The notes beneath the pieces were generated by a model. That model was not told the origin of the DNA. It did not search any database and saw only the letters and a program-made list of their open reading frames with translations. The position numbers and the translations under genes were made by a program. Shown in pieces: positions 55,103 to 64,000 of a stretch of DNA of 64,000 nt. This DNA comes from an uncultured Flavobacteriaceae bacterium (GTDB lineage Bacteria; Bacteroidota; Bacteroidia; Flavobacteriales; Flavobacteriaceae): contig CALSUE010000001.1 in the NCBI GenBank assembly GCA_943789455.1, positions 499,001 to 563,000 of the forward strand, given 5' to 3'. The stretch's first letter is position 1. Every line of letters starts with the position of its first letter.

Positions 55103-57550
55103 CTAATACGCATCTACATCAATAATAAAACGAATAGGCCTAAAATCTGCAACTGCTTGAAAAGTATTTTTGATTTTATGAAGCGCTGACTTTGTTTTCC
55201 CTAGAGATTGCTTTGGAGGAACCTTAATCATTACATTTTTAATGTACTGATTTCTTATTCTAGACACATGAGGCTCGGATGGGCCTAAAACATTTTCTCT
55301 GAAGGTGTTTTGTAATGCTTTTGACAGCCAATTAATACCAGCATCTACTTTCTGATGATCTTTATGTTTTAATGTTATTTTTATTAAACGAAAATATGGG
55401 GGGTAATGGTATTGCCAACGATCTTGCAATTGTTCTTTAAACATTGCTATATAATCTGTCGAAGAAACCTGTTGTAATATTTGATGATATGGATTGAAAG
55501 TTTGTATGATTACTTTTCCTTGTTTTTTTGATCGCCCTGCCCTACCCGAAACTTGAACCATCAATTGAAATGCACGTTCATGTGCTCTAAAGTCTGGGAA
55601 GTTTAGCATCATATCTGCATTTAAAATTCCTACCAAAGAAACATTATCAAAATCTAATCCTTTGGATAACATTTGAGTCCCTACCAAAACATCTATTTCC
55701 TTTGCCTCGAAAGCTCCAATAATTTTTTGATAGCCATATTTTCCACGTGTAGTGTCTAAATCCATTCTTCCAATTGAATAATCGGGAAATAATTCTTTCA
55801 ATTCTAATTCAATTTGTTCTGTTCCAAATCCTTTGGTGTCTAATGTATTACTTCCACATGCACCGCAACTATTTGGCATTGCTCTTTGATAATTACAATA
55901 ATGACATTTTAACTCGTATTTATACTTATGAAAGGTTAAGCTAACATCGCAATTTGGGCACTGAGGTGATACGCCACAAGTCTTACATTCTACTACTGGT
56001 GAAAAACCTCGACGATTTTGAAATAATATAACTTGTTTTTTTTGAGCTAACTCTTCTTGGATTTGTTTTAATAATGTGTCTGAAAAATGACCACTCATTT
56101 CTCTTTTACGATGTTTCTCTTTAATGTCAACCAATTGAATTTGTGGTAATTGAACCTCACCAAAACGACGTTTTAATTCAACAAAACCATATTTTTTCTC
56201 AGTAGCATTAAAATAAGATTCTAAAGAAGGAGTTGCAGAACCTAATAATATTTTTCCTCCATGAAGATGAGATAATACAATAGCAGCATCACGAGCATTA
56301 TATCTAGGAGAGGGCTCAAACTGTTTATATGAAGTTTCATGTTCTTCATCTACAACAATTAACCCTAAATCTTTAAATGGTAAAAATATAGAGGAACGAG
56401 CCCCTAAAATAATTTGTGCTTTTGATTTATTTTCTAATACATTATTCCAAACTTCAACTCTTTCATTCATAGAATATTTAGAATGAAATACAGAAATTTG
56501 ATTACCAAAATAGTGTTGGAGTCTAACAATAATTTGAGTTGTTAAGGCTATTTCAGGCAACAAAAAAAGTGCTTGTTTACCAATATCCAATGTATCCTGT
56601 ATCAGTTTTGTATATACTTCTGTTTTTCCTGAACTAGTTACTCCATGAAATAAAGTTACATCTTTAGTAGTAAAAGAACTTTTAATTTCTTCCAATGCTT
56701 TATCTTGATATTCATTAAGCTTTTGTAACTCATTAGTCTGTCCTTTATAGGAAACTCTATCTGTTTGTATATAATAATATTCAAGAACCTCTTTATCTAC
56801 AAGTGCCTTTACAACAGCCGTTGTTGCGCCTGACACCTCTACTAATTTTTTAAGTTTAATTGGTTTTTTTGAAATTTCTAGTTGAAAATACGACAAAATA
56901 ACATCGCGTTGTTTCTTAGCTCTAGATAAATCGGATAATAGGTTTTCTAAGGAATTTTTATTAGTGTAATTTGTATGTATTCGCACATACTTAATTAATT
57001 TTGGCTTATACTGTTCATAAATTTCTTCTTTAATATAAACAGCAGACTTTTGAATTAACTCATTAATAATTGGCAATACTTTCTTTTTCCCAAGAATATC
57101 AACTACCTGATGAATTGTTAATTGAGATTGATGTTGTAAAGCTTCATAAATTAGAAATTCTTCATCATTTAATATATCTTTATTATCAAATGAGTCATTT
57201 TTAAAAATAACAGTTTCACTCTCTAATAAAAAAGCAGAGGGTAAAGCCGCTCTGTAGACATCACCTAAACCACACATGTAATAGGTAGAAACCCATTCCC
57301 AATGTTTTAATTGATGTTCTGTAACTATAGGTTTGTCATCTAAAATTTGTAATATATCTTTTGCATCGTAGGCCTCTGGTGGTATTTGGTGTAATTTAAA
57401 AACCAATCCAGTATACATTTTAGTCTTTCCAAATGACACAGCAACTCGCATTCCTTTTTTCAGAAATTCGTATTCAGATTGTGTCACAGAATACGTAAAA
57501 GTTTTCTGAATTGGGATAGGTAAAATAACATCTATGAAATGTTCTGACAC
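55103..57550 (-). CDS. priA: Primosomal replication restart helicase PriA
   Basis: 815 residues. N-terminal DNA-binding part (1-200), Walker A GVTSSGKTEVY, DEEH box (IVVDEEHETSYKQ) and the helicase C-terminal half. The two zinc-binding clusters are intact: CKTCGVSPQCPNC and CHYCNYQ...CGACGSN. Restarts stalled replication forks. It starts MSEHFIDVILPIP. Unlike RecQ and the sirtuin in this window, it keeps its zinc sites. Confidence 0.96.
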   Translation of the reverse strand: MSEHFIDVILPIPIQKTFTYSVTQSEYEFLKKGMRVAVSFGKTKMYTGLVFKLHQIPPEAYDAKDILQILDDKPIVTEHQLKHWEWVSTYYMCGLGDVYRAALPSAFLLESETVIFKNDSFDNKDILNDEEFLIYEALQHQSQLTIHQVVDILGKKKVLPIINELIQKSAVYIKEEIYEQYKPKLIKYVRIHTNYTNKNSLENLLSDLSRAKKQRDVILSYFQLEISKKPIKLKKLVEVSGATTAVVKALVDKEVLEYYYIQTDRVSYKGQTNELQKLNEYQDKALEEIKSSFTTKDVTLFHGVTSSGKTEVYTKLIQDTLDIGKQALFLLPEIALTTQIIVRLQHYFGNQISVFHSKYSMNERVEVWNNVLENKSKAQIILGARSSIFLPFKDLGLIVVDEEHETSYKQFEPSPRYNARDAAIVLSHLHGGKILLGSATPSLESYFNATEKKYGFVELKRRFGEVQLPQIQLVDIKEKHRKREMSGHFSDTLLKQIQEELAQKKQVILFQNRRGFSPVVECKTCGVSPQCPNCDVSLTFHKYKYELKCHYCNYQRAMPNSCGACGSNTLDTKGFGTEQIELELKELFPDYSIGRMDLDTTRGKYGYQKIIGAFEAKEIDVLVGTQMLSKGLDFDNVSLVGILNADMMLNFPDFRAHERAFQLMVQVSGRAGRSKKQGKVIIQTFNPYHQILQQVSSTDYIAMFKEQLQDRWQYHYPPYFRLIKITLKHKDHQKVDAGINWLSKALQNTFRENVLGPSEPHVSRIRNQYIKNVMIKVPPKQSLGKTKSALHKIKNTFQAVADFRPIRFIIDVDAY

Positions 57551-57694
57551 TTAAATTATTAATTTTAACCGTTAAGCAATACACTTAAGGAATGAATTTC
57601 TATTAGGATTGAAGGCTCTTTTTATACTACACCAACAGTTTCCTCAAAACTACTGAATTTTTAGTACATTGTGTTTAGAATAATAAATGGATTT

Positions 57695-58558
57695 ATGACA
57701 AGTAATGAATGGAAATCTAAAGGTGATTTTATACAAGTAAACAACAATCGTTTGTTTGTTATTGACACTAATAATGATAGTAATAAAACTCAAAAATCTA
57801 TGGTAATTCTTCATGGGTATCCCACCTCTTCATTTGATTACTATAAAATAGTACCTGAGATATCTAAACACTACAGAGTTATTATACACGATCACCTTGG
57901 TTTTGGTTTTTCTGATAAACCAAAAGATGTTGATTATTCATTAGTTAAACAAGCGGATATTGCCTTAGAATTATGGCGTCAGTTAGATTTAAAAAATATA
58001 CACTTAGTTGCACATGACTACGGAACATCTGTGGCTACTGAAATTATAGCTCGCTACAATGCAAATGAATTGGATATAAAAATCGAAAAGTTAATTTTAA
58101 CTAATGGAAGTGTTCATATTGAATTATCTCAATTAAGAACCATTCAAAAACTTCTAAAACATAAATTTTTGGGGAAGTATGTTGCTAAACTCACCAACTT
58201 TCCCATTTTCAGGAAAAACATGAAAAATATTTATTTTGACAGCTCTAAAGTAACAGATAACGAGCTTAAAGAAATGTGGAAGTTAATCGAGTTAAATGGT
58301 GGAAGAAAAATTATTCATAAACTAACTCAATATATTAATGAACGATACACATACTGGGATCGGTGGATTGGTGCTTTAAAGGAAACTCAAATACCCACCA
58401 AGATTATTTGGGGAAAAAACGATCCTATTGCCGTTCCTGCTATCGCTGAATTACTTGCAAAAGAAATACCAAATAACACATTATATTGGTTGGAAAATAC
58501 AGGGCATTTTGTAATGTTAGAAAACCCTAAGGGATGGATGAAATTAATGTTAAAATAA
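57695..58558 (+). CDS. MEST-like alpha/beta hydrolase with Asp nucleophile
   Basis: 287 residues from ATG 57695 (MTSNEWKSKG); the frame is open to a GTG at 57671. The fold motifs are HGYPTSSFDYYKI (oxyanion region), DHLGFGFSDKP, and the nucleophile elbow VAHDYGTSV, where Asp108 takes the usual Ser place, as in haloalkane dehalogenases, epoxide hydrolases and the MEST family. The final His is in NTGHFVMLE. The YINERYTYWDRWIGAL segment matches MEST particularly well. Reaction unknown. A small secreted protein gene follows 7 bases downstream. Confidence 0.85.
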   Translation: MTSNEWKSKGDFIQVNNNRLFVIDTNNDSNKTQKSMVILHGYPTSSFDYYKIVPEISKHYRVIIHDHLGFGFSDKPKDVDYSLVKQADIALELWRQLDLKNIHLVAHDYGTSVATEIIARYNANELDIKIEKLILTNGSVHIELSQLRTIQKLLKHKFLGKYVAKLTNFPIFRKNMKNIYFDSSKVTDNELKEMWKLIELNGGRKIIHKLTQYINERYTYWDRWIGALKETQIPTKIIWGKNDPIAVPAIAELLAKEIPNNTLYWLENTGHFVMLENPKGWMKLMLK

Positions 58559-58565
58559 TAATTTA

Positions 58566-59075
58566 ATGAAAAAAATAGTACTAGTATTTCTTCTTATTTT
58601 CTTTAAATCTAATGCCCAGGATTTTAGTATCATCGAGAAAAATAGATTTGAGACAGCAGAGGATTACAAAAAAGCAGAACCTGAAATTTTAAAACTCGCT
58701 GATTACCTTCTAAGAACTCCAACAAAACCACATGTAAGAATTGATAAAAGTTTTGCTTTAGAATCAAACAGAGGAAGAGCACATATTTATATGGATTATT
58801 GGTTGTCAGGTCCAAAAGAGGAATTGATTGATGGTACAAGTTTTAAATTTATAATCACTGGAAAGGTCATAAGAATAACTAAAGGAAATGGTGAATTGTT
58901 TGTAATGTTTATGGCCTCGTTAGCAAAAGCTCTAATTTCTTACCCTGAATTATCAAAAAAGAAGATCTACAAAAAAGCATATGAAACATTAGCAAAATAT
59001 TGTGCTGATGAAAAAAATAATTTAAAACCTAGTAAAACTCTAAAGAAACTTATGGAAAGTATGGAAAAAACTTAA
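58566..59075 (+). CDS. Hypothetical secreted protein
   Basis: 169 residues, signal peptide of about 18 residues (MKKIVLVFLLIFFKSNAQ). The mature part is helical and Lys-rich, with no domain I recognise. It shares a transcript with the MEST-like hydrolase (7-base gap) and overlaps the convergent methyltransferase stop by 4 bases. Confidence 0.7.
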   Translation: MKKIVLVFLLIFFKSNAQDFSIIEKNRFETAEDYKKAEPEILKLADYLLRTPTKPHVRIDKSFALESNRGRAHIYMDYWLSGPKEELIDGTSFKFIITGKVIRITKGNGELFVMFMASLAKALISYPELSKKKIYKKAYETLAKYCADEKNNLKPSKTLKKLMESMEKT

Positions 59076-60235
59076 TGGTTTAACTTAGATGCCTTTCTAG
59101 TTCCTTCATACAATTCATACTTCACAAACTTGCAATCTAAATCAGCATTTTTTAGTTCTATACGTTTAGATGTCCTTAGTCCTACATGTTTCAAAGCTTG
59201 CATATCTGAAGTGATCATCCAAGCAGTTGAGTTTGGGTAATTGTGTTTTAAAGTATCTCCAACTTTTTTATAGAACTCATTTACGTCTATATTCAAACGT
59301 TCACCATAAGGTGGATTAAATAAAATTGTAGTATTTCCAAAAACCTCTTTGGTTGAATTGAAGAAATTAACATGATGAACACCAATAAACTCATCTAAAT
59401 TGGCATTGATAATATTTTGTTGTGCCTTTGATACAGCAGAGGGAGCTTTATCAAATCCCATAATTTTAAAATGAGAATTAGTGATTTTTTTTAGAAGTGC
59501 GTCTTGTATGGTAAAATAAAGATCCTCATCATAATTTTTCCAACGCTCAAAAGCAAATTGTTTTCTATTAATATTTGCAGGTATTTGACAAGCTATCATG
59601 CAAGCTTCTATTAAAATAGTTCCAGAACCACACATAGGATCTATGAAATTCTCCTCACCCGAATAACCAGAAAGCAATACTAAACCAGCTGCTAAAACTT
59701 CATTGATTGGGGCAATATTAGTAGCACTTCTATACCCTCTTTTGTGTAATGAATCCCCTGAAGAATCTAAAGATATAGTGCACCAATCTTTCTGTATATG
59801 AACATGGATTTTAACATCAGGGTAGTCTAAATCTACATTAGGTCTTTTACTGTATTTATGTCTGAAATAATCTGCAACTGCATCTTTAGATTTTAGGGCA
59901 ATATAATGAGAATTACTGGTGAAATTTTTTGAATTAACTACAGCGCCAATTGCAAAAGTGCCCTCAACATCTAAATATTTTTCCCATTTAATTTTTTGAA
60001 TAGCCTCATATAAATCTTCTTCATCGTAAACTTTACAAGTTCTAATGGGCTTTAAAATACGAATAGCTGTCCTTAAAGCAATATTAGCTTTATATAAGAA
60101 ACCTTGATCACCTCTAAAAGTAACACTTCTTATACCCTCTTTAATATCTTGGGCACCTAGTTTCTTTAGTTCTTCAGCTAAAACACCTTCCAAACCCTTT
60201 AAAGTTGTGGCCGTCATTTTAAAATTAGTATTCAT
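59072..60235 (-). CDS. THUMP domain rRNA guanine-N2 methyltransferase (RlmL-like)
   Basis: 387 residues. An N-terminal THUMP RNA-binding region (about 5-155) precedes a Rossmann methyltransferase with FIDPMCGSGTILIEA (SAM-binding) and the catalytic NPPYGERL. This is the RlmL N-terminal module (23S rRNA m2G2445); the RlmK half present in E. coli is absent, as in most phyla. A candidate -7 box TATTTTTG (plus 60254-60261) lies 18 bases upstream. Confidence 0.92.
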   Translation of the reverse strand: MNTNFKMTATTLKGLEGVLAEELKKLGAQDIKEGIRSVTFRGDQGFLYKANIALRTAIRILKPIRTCKVYDEEDLYEAIQKIKWEKYLDVEGTFAIGAVVNSKNFTSNSHYIALKSKDAVADYFRHKYSKRPNVDLDYPDVKIHVHIQKDWCTISLDSSGDSLHKRGYRSATNIAPINEVLAAGLVLLSGYSGEENFIDPMCGSGTILIEACMIACQIPANINRKQFAFERWKNYDEDLYFTIQDALLKKITNSHFKIMGFDKAPSAVSKAQQNIINANLDEFIGVHHVNFFNSTKEVFGNTTILFNPPYGERLNIDVNEFYKKVGDTLKHNYPNSTAWMITSDMQALKHVGLRTSKRIELKNADLDCKFVKYELYEGTRKASKLNH

Positions 60236-60253
60236 ATGTCAAAGGTTAGGCTG

Positions 60254-60261
60254 CAAAAATA
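60254..60261 (-). promoter_or_regulatory. Candidate -7 box for the RlmL-like gene
   Basis: Minus strand TATTTTTG, a TAnnTTTG match, 18 bases upstream of the start codon. Confidence 0.45.
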
Positions 60262-60353
60262 CACTTTAATAACTCTTTTTTGATATAAGAAATTAGAAAA
60301 AAATTAATTCATTTATATTCCTGCTGTAAAACATTATATCTGAAAGAAAAGTT

Positions 60354-60361
60354 TATTTTTG
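60354..60361 (+). promoter_or_regulatory. Candidate -7 box for the SAM methyltransferase/ZIP gene pair
   Basis: TATTTTTG, a TAnnTTTG match, 16 bases before the ATG at 60378. With the minus-strand box at 60254-60261 it forms a divergent pair. Confidence 0.45.
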
Positions 60362-60377
60362 TAGTCATTATTATTAT

Positions 60378-61103
60378 ATGAATAAATCAGATTGGTTCAC
60401 AGATTGGTTTAACACCTCTTATTATCATACACTCTACAAAGACAGAAATGATAAAGATGCCCAACTATTCATGAGAAATATTATTAATTTTTTAAAAATC
60501 CCATCTTCCTCACATTTACTTGACTTACCCTGCGGAAAAGGTAGGCATTCAATTTATTTGAATTCTCTGGGCTATAAAGTTACCGGAGCAGACTTGGCTA
60601 AAAACAGTATACAAGCTGCCAAAAAATACGAAAATAGCTCGCTGGATTTTAGGTTGAAAGATATGAGAAAACCTTTTAACATTAAATATGATGCGGTCTT
60701 TAATCTTTTTACAAGTTTTGGATATTTTGAAAATGACAAAGATGATATCTTAGTGCTAAAAAACATACATAATGGCTTACAGAAAAATGGTTTATTAGTT
60801 CTTGATTTTTTAAATGTTGTAAACGTTGAGAAAAAATTAGTTGAGAAAGAAATTAAAATTGTTGATGGTATTACATTTAATCTTCAACGAGAAATTAAAG
60901 ATGGTTTTATTTTAAAGCATATTACTTTTAAAGACAAGGGAGTTAATCATTCATTCTTAGAAAGAGTTAAATATCTTAGTCTTGAAAAGTTTGAATCCTA
61001 TTTTTCAGAGGCTGGATTAAAAATTAATCATATTTTTGGTGACTATCATTTATCCAAATTCAATCGAGACACCTCTGAAAGATTAATATTTGTAGTATCA
61101 TGA
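60378..61103 (+). CDS. Class I SAM-dependent methyltransferase
   Basis: 241 residues. SAM-binding motif LLDLPCGKGRHSIYLNSLGY (about residues 44-63), acidic GADLAKNSIQ and the post-motif FNLFTSFGYF. Substrate not deducible; small-molecule methyltransferases of this type are common. Its stop overlaps the start of the ZIP transporter by 4 bases (ATGA), so the two are coupled. Confidence 0.88.
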   Translation: MNKSDWFTDWFNTSYYHTLYKDRNDKDAQLFMRNIINFLKIPSSSHLLDLPCGKGRHSIYLNSLGYKVTGADLAKNSIQAAKKYENSSLDFRLKDMRKPFNIKYDAVFNLFTSFGYFENDKDDILVLKNIHNGLQKNGLLVLDFLNVVNVEKKLVEKEIKIVDGITFNLQREIKDGFILKHITFKDKGVNHSFLERVKYLSLEKFESYFSEAGLKINHIFGDYHLSKFNRDTSERLIFVVS

Positions 61104-61780
61104 CGACGTATTTATTGTTATTAGCCTCGGTTTTATTAGGTGCATTAATAGTTTTAATTTTAAAGCCTTCAAAAAAAACTGTTCGTTTATTGCTAGCCTT
61201 TAGTGGTGCGTATCTTTTATCTGTTGCAATTTTACATTTATTGCCAGAAGTTTATAATGGTTCGTCAGATAATAACATTATGGGAATATGTATCCTAGCA
61301 GGTGTTATTTTACAATCTGTATTAGAATCTTTTTCAAAGGGGGCGGAACATGGTCATATTCATATCCATACAAATGGAAGAACTTTTCCGAGGTTATTAT
61401 TTGCAAGTTTATGTTTACATGCATTTTCAGAGGGCTTACCAATTAATCACTCTGGAGAAAACTTTCTATGGGCCATCATTGTTCACAAAATTCCAATAGC
61501 CATTATTTTAACTATATTTCTAGTAAATAGTAATTTTTCCAAAAAAACAATTGGTGTTTTTTTATCGGTATTTGCTTTTATGAGCCCTTTAGGAGTTTTA
61601 CTTTCTGATAAGATTATGTTTTTTGAACTCTATAAATCGGAAATTACGGCAGTAATAATTGGGGTATTCTTACATATTTCTACAATAATCTTATTTGAAA
61701 GTTCAGAAAATCATAATTTTAACTTACATAAGTTTTTAGCTATTATAGCAGGAATATTATTAACTGTTTTTACCCTTTAG
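61100..61780 (+). CDS. ZIP family metal transporter
   Basis: 226 residues with about seven transmembrane helices. Helix IV-type metal-binding segment HAFSEGLPINH and later HKIPIAI carry the His/Glu residues of ZIP permeases, and an earlier HLLPEV and the His-rich loop HGHIHIH (a cytoplasmic metal-binding stretch) fit. Takes up zinc or another divalent cation. The stop shares four bases (61777-61780) with recQ. Confidence 0.92.
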   Translation: MTTYLLLLASVLLGALIVLILKPSKKTVRLLLAFSGAYLLSVAILHLLPEVYNGSSDNNIMGICILAGVILQSVLESFSKGAEHGHIHIHTNGRTFPRLLFASLCLHAFSEGLPINHSGENFLWAIIVHKIPIAIILTIFLVNSNFSKKTIGVFLSVFAFMSPLGVLLSDKIMFFELYKSEITAVIIGVFLHISTIILFESSENHNFNLHKFLAIIAGILLTVFTL

Positions 61781-63960
61781 TTAGCAACTTCATTAATAAA
61801 TTTAATTCTCATTAATCGAAGTTCTTCCTCATCATATTCTCCATCAAACTCATCTAAAGCTTCTTGAATGTTATCAGATTCTGCCTCCATGAAATATTCA
61901 TGAATGTCTTCTTGTTGATCTTCGTCTAATAAATCATCCAAAGAGTACTCAATATTTAATTTAGTCCCAGAAAAAATGATGACCTCCATTTCTTTAATTA
62001 ATTGTTCCATCTCTAATCCTTTGGATTTTGCGATGTCTATTAAAGGTAATTTTCTATCTGTATTTTGAATGATATATAATTTTAATCCAGAATTTACTCC
62101 TGTACTTTTTACGATGAGATCATCAGGTCTAACCACATCATTATCTTCTACATATTTGGAGATTAAACTAATAAATTCTTTTCCAAATTTTCTTGCCTTA
62201 CCCTCACCTACTCCGTGCACTTTAGATAACTCCTCAAGAGTTATAGGATATTTTAAAGCCATGTCATCTATTGAGGGATCTTGAAACACTGCAAATGGAG
62301 GAACACTATGTTTGACGGCTACTTTTTTTCGTAAATCTTTTAAAAACCTAACAAGTTTCTCATCAGCTGAAGCACCAGAACTAGGCTCATTTGTTATAAT
62401 ATCTTCTGTAGCTTCTTGGGAATAAATATGATCTTCTGTCATCATAAATGAGGTTGGGCTAGACAAAAAGCTTTCGCCTTTTTTAGTAAGTTTTACAACA
62501 CCATATTCTTCAATTTCTTTCCTAATAAAATTCACAACTAAAACCTGTCTAAGAAGAGCCATCCAATATGAAGAATCTTTCTCTTTACCACAACCAAAAA
62601 AAGGTTTTAAATTAGTTTTATGAGAGTTTAATAAGGCATTTTCTTTACCCACTATAGCATTTACAATATCTTTAGATTTGTATTTATCATTAGTATCTCT
62701 GACAACTGATAATAATTTAACTACGTTTTCTTTAGCTTCATGTTTTTTCTTTGGATTCTTTGTGTTATCATCTAGAGCTGCACCTGCTCCATTTATTTCA
62801 TCATATTCTTCACCAAAATAATGTAATAAATATTTTCTTCGAGACATGGAAGTTTCGGCATAACCAACTACCTCTTGAAGTAATGCATGACCAATTTCTT
62901 GTTCAGCAATGGGTTTACTTGCCATAAACTTCTCTAACTTTTCAATATCTTTATAAGCATAAAAAGCTAAACAGTATCCCTCTCCATCATCTCTACCTGC
63001 TCTTCCAGTTTCTTGATAATAACTTTCCAAACTTTTTGGAATATCATGATGTATTACGAAACGAACATCTGGTTTATCTATGCCCATCCCAAATGCTATT
63101 GTTGCAACTACAACGTCACAATCTTCCATCAAAAACATATCTTGGTGTCTAGCTCGGGTTTTTGCATCTAATCCTGCATGATAGGGAACAGCCTTAATAT
63201 TATTTACTTGTAAGACTTGAGAAATTTCTTCAACCTTTTTTCTGCTTAAACAATAAATAATTCCCGATTTTCCTTGTCTTTGTTTTACAAACCTTATGAT
63301 ATCTTTCTCAACATCTTTAGTTTTAGGTCTTACCTCATAAAATAAATTTGGTCTATTAAAAGAAGCTTTAAAAGTTGTAGCATCACTTATTCCTAAGGTT
63401 TTTAAAATATCCTCCTGAACTTTTTCGGTAGCAGTTGCAGTTAAACCTATTACAGGAACATTGTCAATTTGTTTAATAATGTGTTTTAAATTTCGATATT
63501 CTGGTCTAAAATCATGACCCCATTCTGAAATACAATGTGCTTCATCTATAGCAACAAAAGAAATTGTCTGTTTTTTTAAAAAACTCACATACTCCTCCTT
63601 AATTAAGGATTCTGGAGCTACATAAAGAAGTTTAGTAATGCCATTTTCTATATCACTTTTTACTTGGGCAACTTCAGATTTATTTAAAGAAGAATTTAAT
63701 ACATGGGCCACACCTTCATGATCAGATATGCCACGAATTGCATCTACTTGATTTTTCATTAAGGCTATTAATGGAGAGATAACTATAGCAGTACCAGAGT
63801 TCATTAATGCAGGCAACTGATAGCAAAGAGATTTACCTCCTCCTGTAGGCATAATCACAAAGGTGTTCTTTTTTTGTAGAATACTTTTTATAACTTCTTC
63901 TTGTAAGCCTTTGAATTGAGAAAAACCAAAATATTTTTTTAAAGGTGGGTATATATTCAT
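61777..63960 (-). CDS. recQ: ATP-dependent DNA helicase RecQ
   Basis: 727 residues. Motif I MPTGGGKSLCYQLPA (about 36-50), DEAH box DEAHCISEWGHDFRP, motif VI QETGRAGRDD, then the RQC region (about 360-500) and an HRDC-type domain (about 530-610). A long acidic tail ends the protein. The zinc subdomain lacks all four cysteines of E. coli RecQ: the first is Ser (ETSMSRRKYLL), and the CxxC pair region reads NGAGAALDDNTKNP. Otherwise the motor is complete, so I expect it to be active. Confidence 0.94.
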   Translation of the reverse strand: MNIYPPLKKYFGFSQFKGLQEEVIKSILQKKNTFVIMPTGGGKSLCYQLPALMNSGTAIVISPLIALMKNQVDAIRGISDHEGVAHVLNSSLNKSEVAQVKSDIENGITKLLYVAPESLIKEEYVSFLKKQTISFVAIDEAHCISEWGHDFRPEYRNLKHIIKQIDNVPVIGLTATATEKVQEDILKTLGISDATTFKASFNRPNLFYEVRPKTKDVEKDIIRFVKQRQGKSGIIYCLSRKKVEEISQVLQVNNIKAVPYHAGLDAKTRARHQDMFLMEDCDVVVATIAFGMGIDKPDVRFVIHHDIPKSLESYYQETGRAGRDDGEGYCLAFYAYKDIEKLEKFMASKPIAEQEIGHALLQEVVGYAETSMSRRKYLLHYFGEEYDEINGAGAALDDNTKNPKKKHEAKENVVKLLSVVRDTNDKYKSKDIVNAIVGKENALLNSHKTNLKPFFGCGKEKDSSYWMALLRQVLVVNFIRKEIEEYGVVKLTKKGESFLSSPTSFMMTEDHIYSQEATEDIITNEPSSGASADEKLVRFLKDLRKKVAVKHSVPPFAVFQDPSIDDMALKYPITLEELSKVHGVGEGKARKFGKEFISLISKYVEDNDVVRPDDLIVKSTGVNSGLKLYIIQNTDRKLPLIDIAKSKGLEMEQLIKEMEVIIFSGTKLNIEYSLDDLLDEDQQEDIHEYFMEAESDNIQEALDEFDGEYDEEELRLMRIKFINEVAN

Positions 63961-64000
63961 TATATATTATTGAGCATTATAAAGCTAGTGTATTTGGGAA

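Overview
This 64 kb window is ordinary chromosomal DNA of a low-GC bacterium of the Bacteroidota, most likely a marine member of the Flavobacteriaceae. The evidence is the very AT-rich sequence, genes without Shine-Dalgarno sites, Bacteroidota-type promoters (TAnnTTTG -7 boxes), type IX secretion (T9SS) cargo tails of both type A and type B, the response regulator PorX, a fused LpxC-FabZ protein, a fused E1 alpha/beta dehydrogenase, a two-part transketolase and many Cys-lipoproteins. The genus cannot be fixed from the sequence. I saw no insertion sequence, prophage, CRISPR array, rRNA operon or replication origin.

Layout. 1-4.5 kb (minus): a cut-off NADP-dependent oxidoreductase, the fused E1 subunit of a branched-chain 2-oxoacid dehydrogenase, an Lrp/AsnC regulator and an M14 carboxypeptidase. 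4.5-4.8 kb: a regulatory gap packed with palindromes, between that peptidase and a divergent XRE regulator. 5-10 kb (minus): an M1 aminopeptidase, then an ECF sigma / anti-sigma / twin DUF4252 operon. 9.9-17 kb: two coupled S41-type lipoproteins (the first lacks the catalytic lysine), a patatin, a beta-propeller lipoprotein, a small lipoprotein, peptidase T and an acyltransferase. 17-30 kb: rmuC, a T9SS FG-GAP protein, divergent glyA and fahA, a DEAH helicase, ytxJ, a histidine phosphatase, a DUF6503 lipoprotein, smpB, maf, the C-terminal transketolase half, an outer-membrane barrel and an FKBP lipoprotein. 30-36 kb: an S4 protein, a phosphoribosyltransferase, aroK, tRNA-Lys and tRNA-Leu, a CarboxypepD_reg protein, an SPFH protein and a VWA-like membrane protein. 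36-43.7 kb (minus): fabG, sucD and the lipid A cluster (HD hydrolase, lpxD, lpxC-fabZ, lpxA, efp, second lpxD-like gene). 43.9-51.7 kb (plus): porX, tsaE, alanine dehydrogenase, a 1368-residue T9SS repeat protein and a DUF4258 protein. 51.7-64 kb: a trmH-family methyltransferase, a sirtuin, rpsF-rpsR-rplI, a decayed TraB/GumN fragment, priA, a MEST-like hydrolase, two methyltransferases, a ZIP transporter and recQ.

How the genes fit together. Most are housekeeping genes: envelope lipid synthesis, translation, repair, peptide breakdown and amino-acid catabolism. PorX and two T9SS cargo proteins link parts of the window to type IX secretion. Thirteen convergent gene pairs occur: seven overlap at their stop codons, one abuts, and three are separated by a bidirectional hairpin, which points to a compact genome.

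I did not find a clearly new multi-gene system. The best leads are the palindrome cluster at 4.55-4.64 kb, the S41 pseudoprotease pair, the TraB/GumN remnant beside priA, and two enzymes (RecQ and the sirtuin) that lack their families' zinc-binding cysteines.
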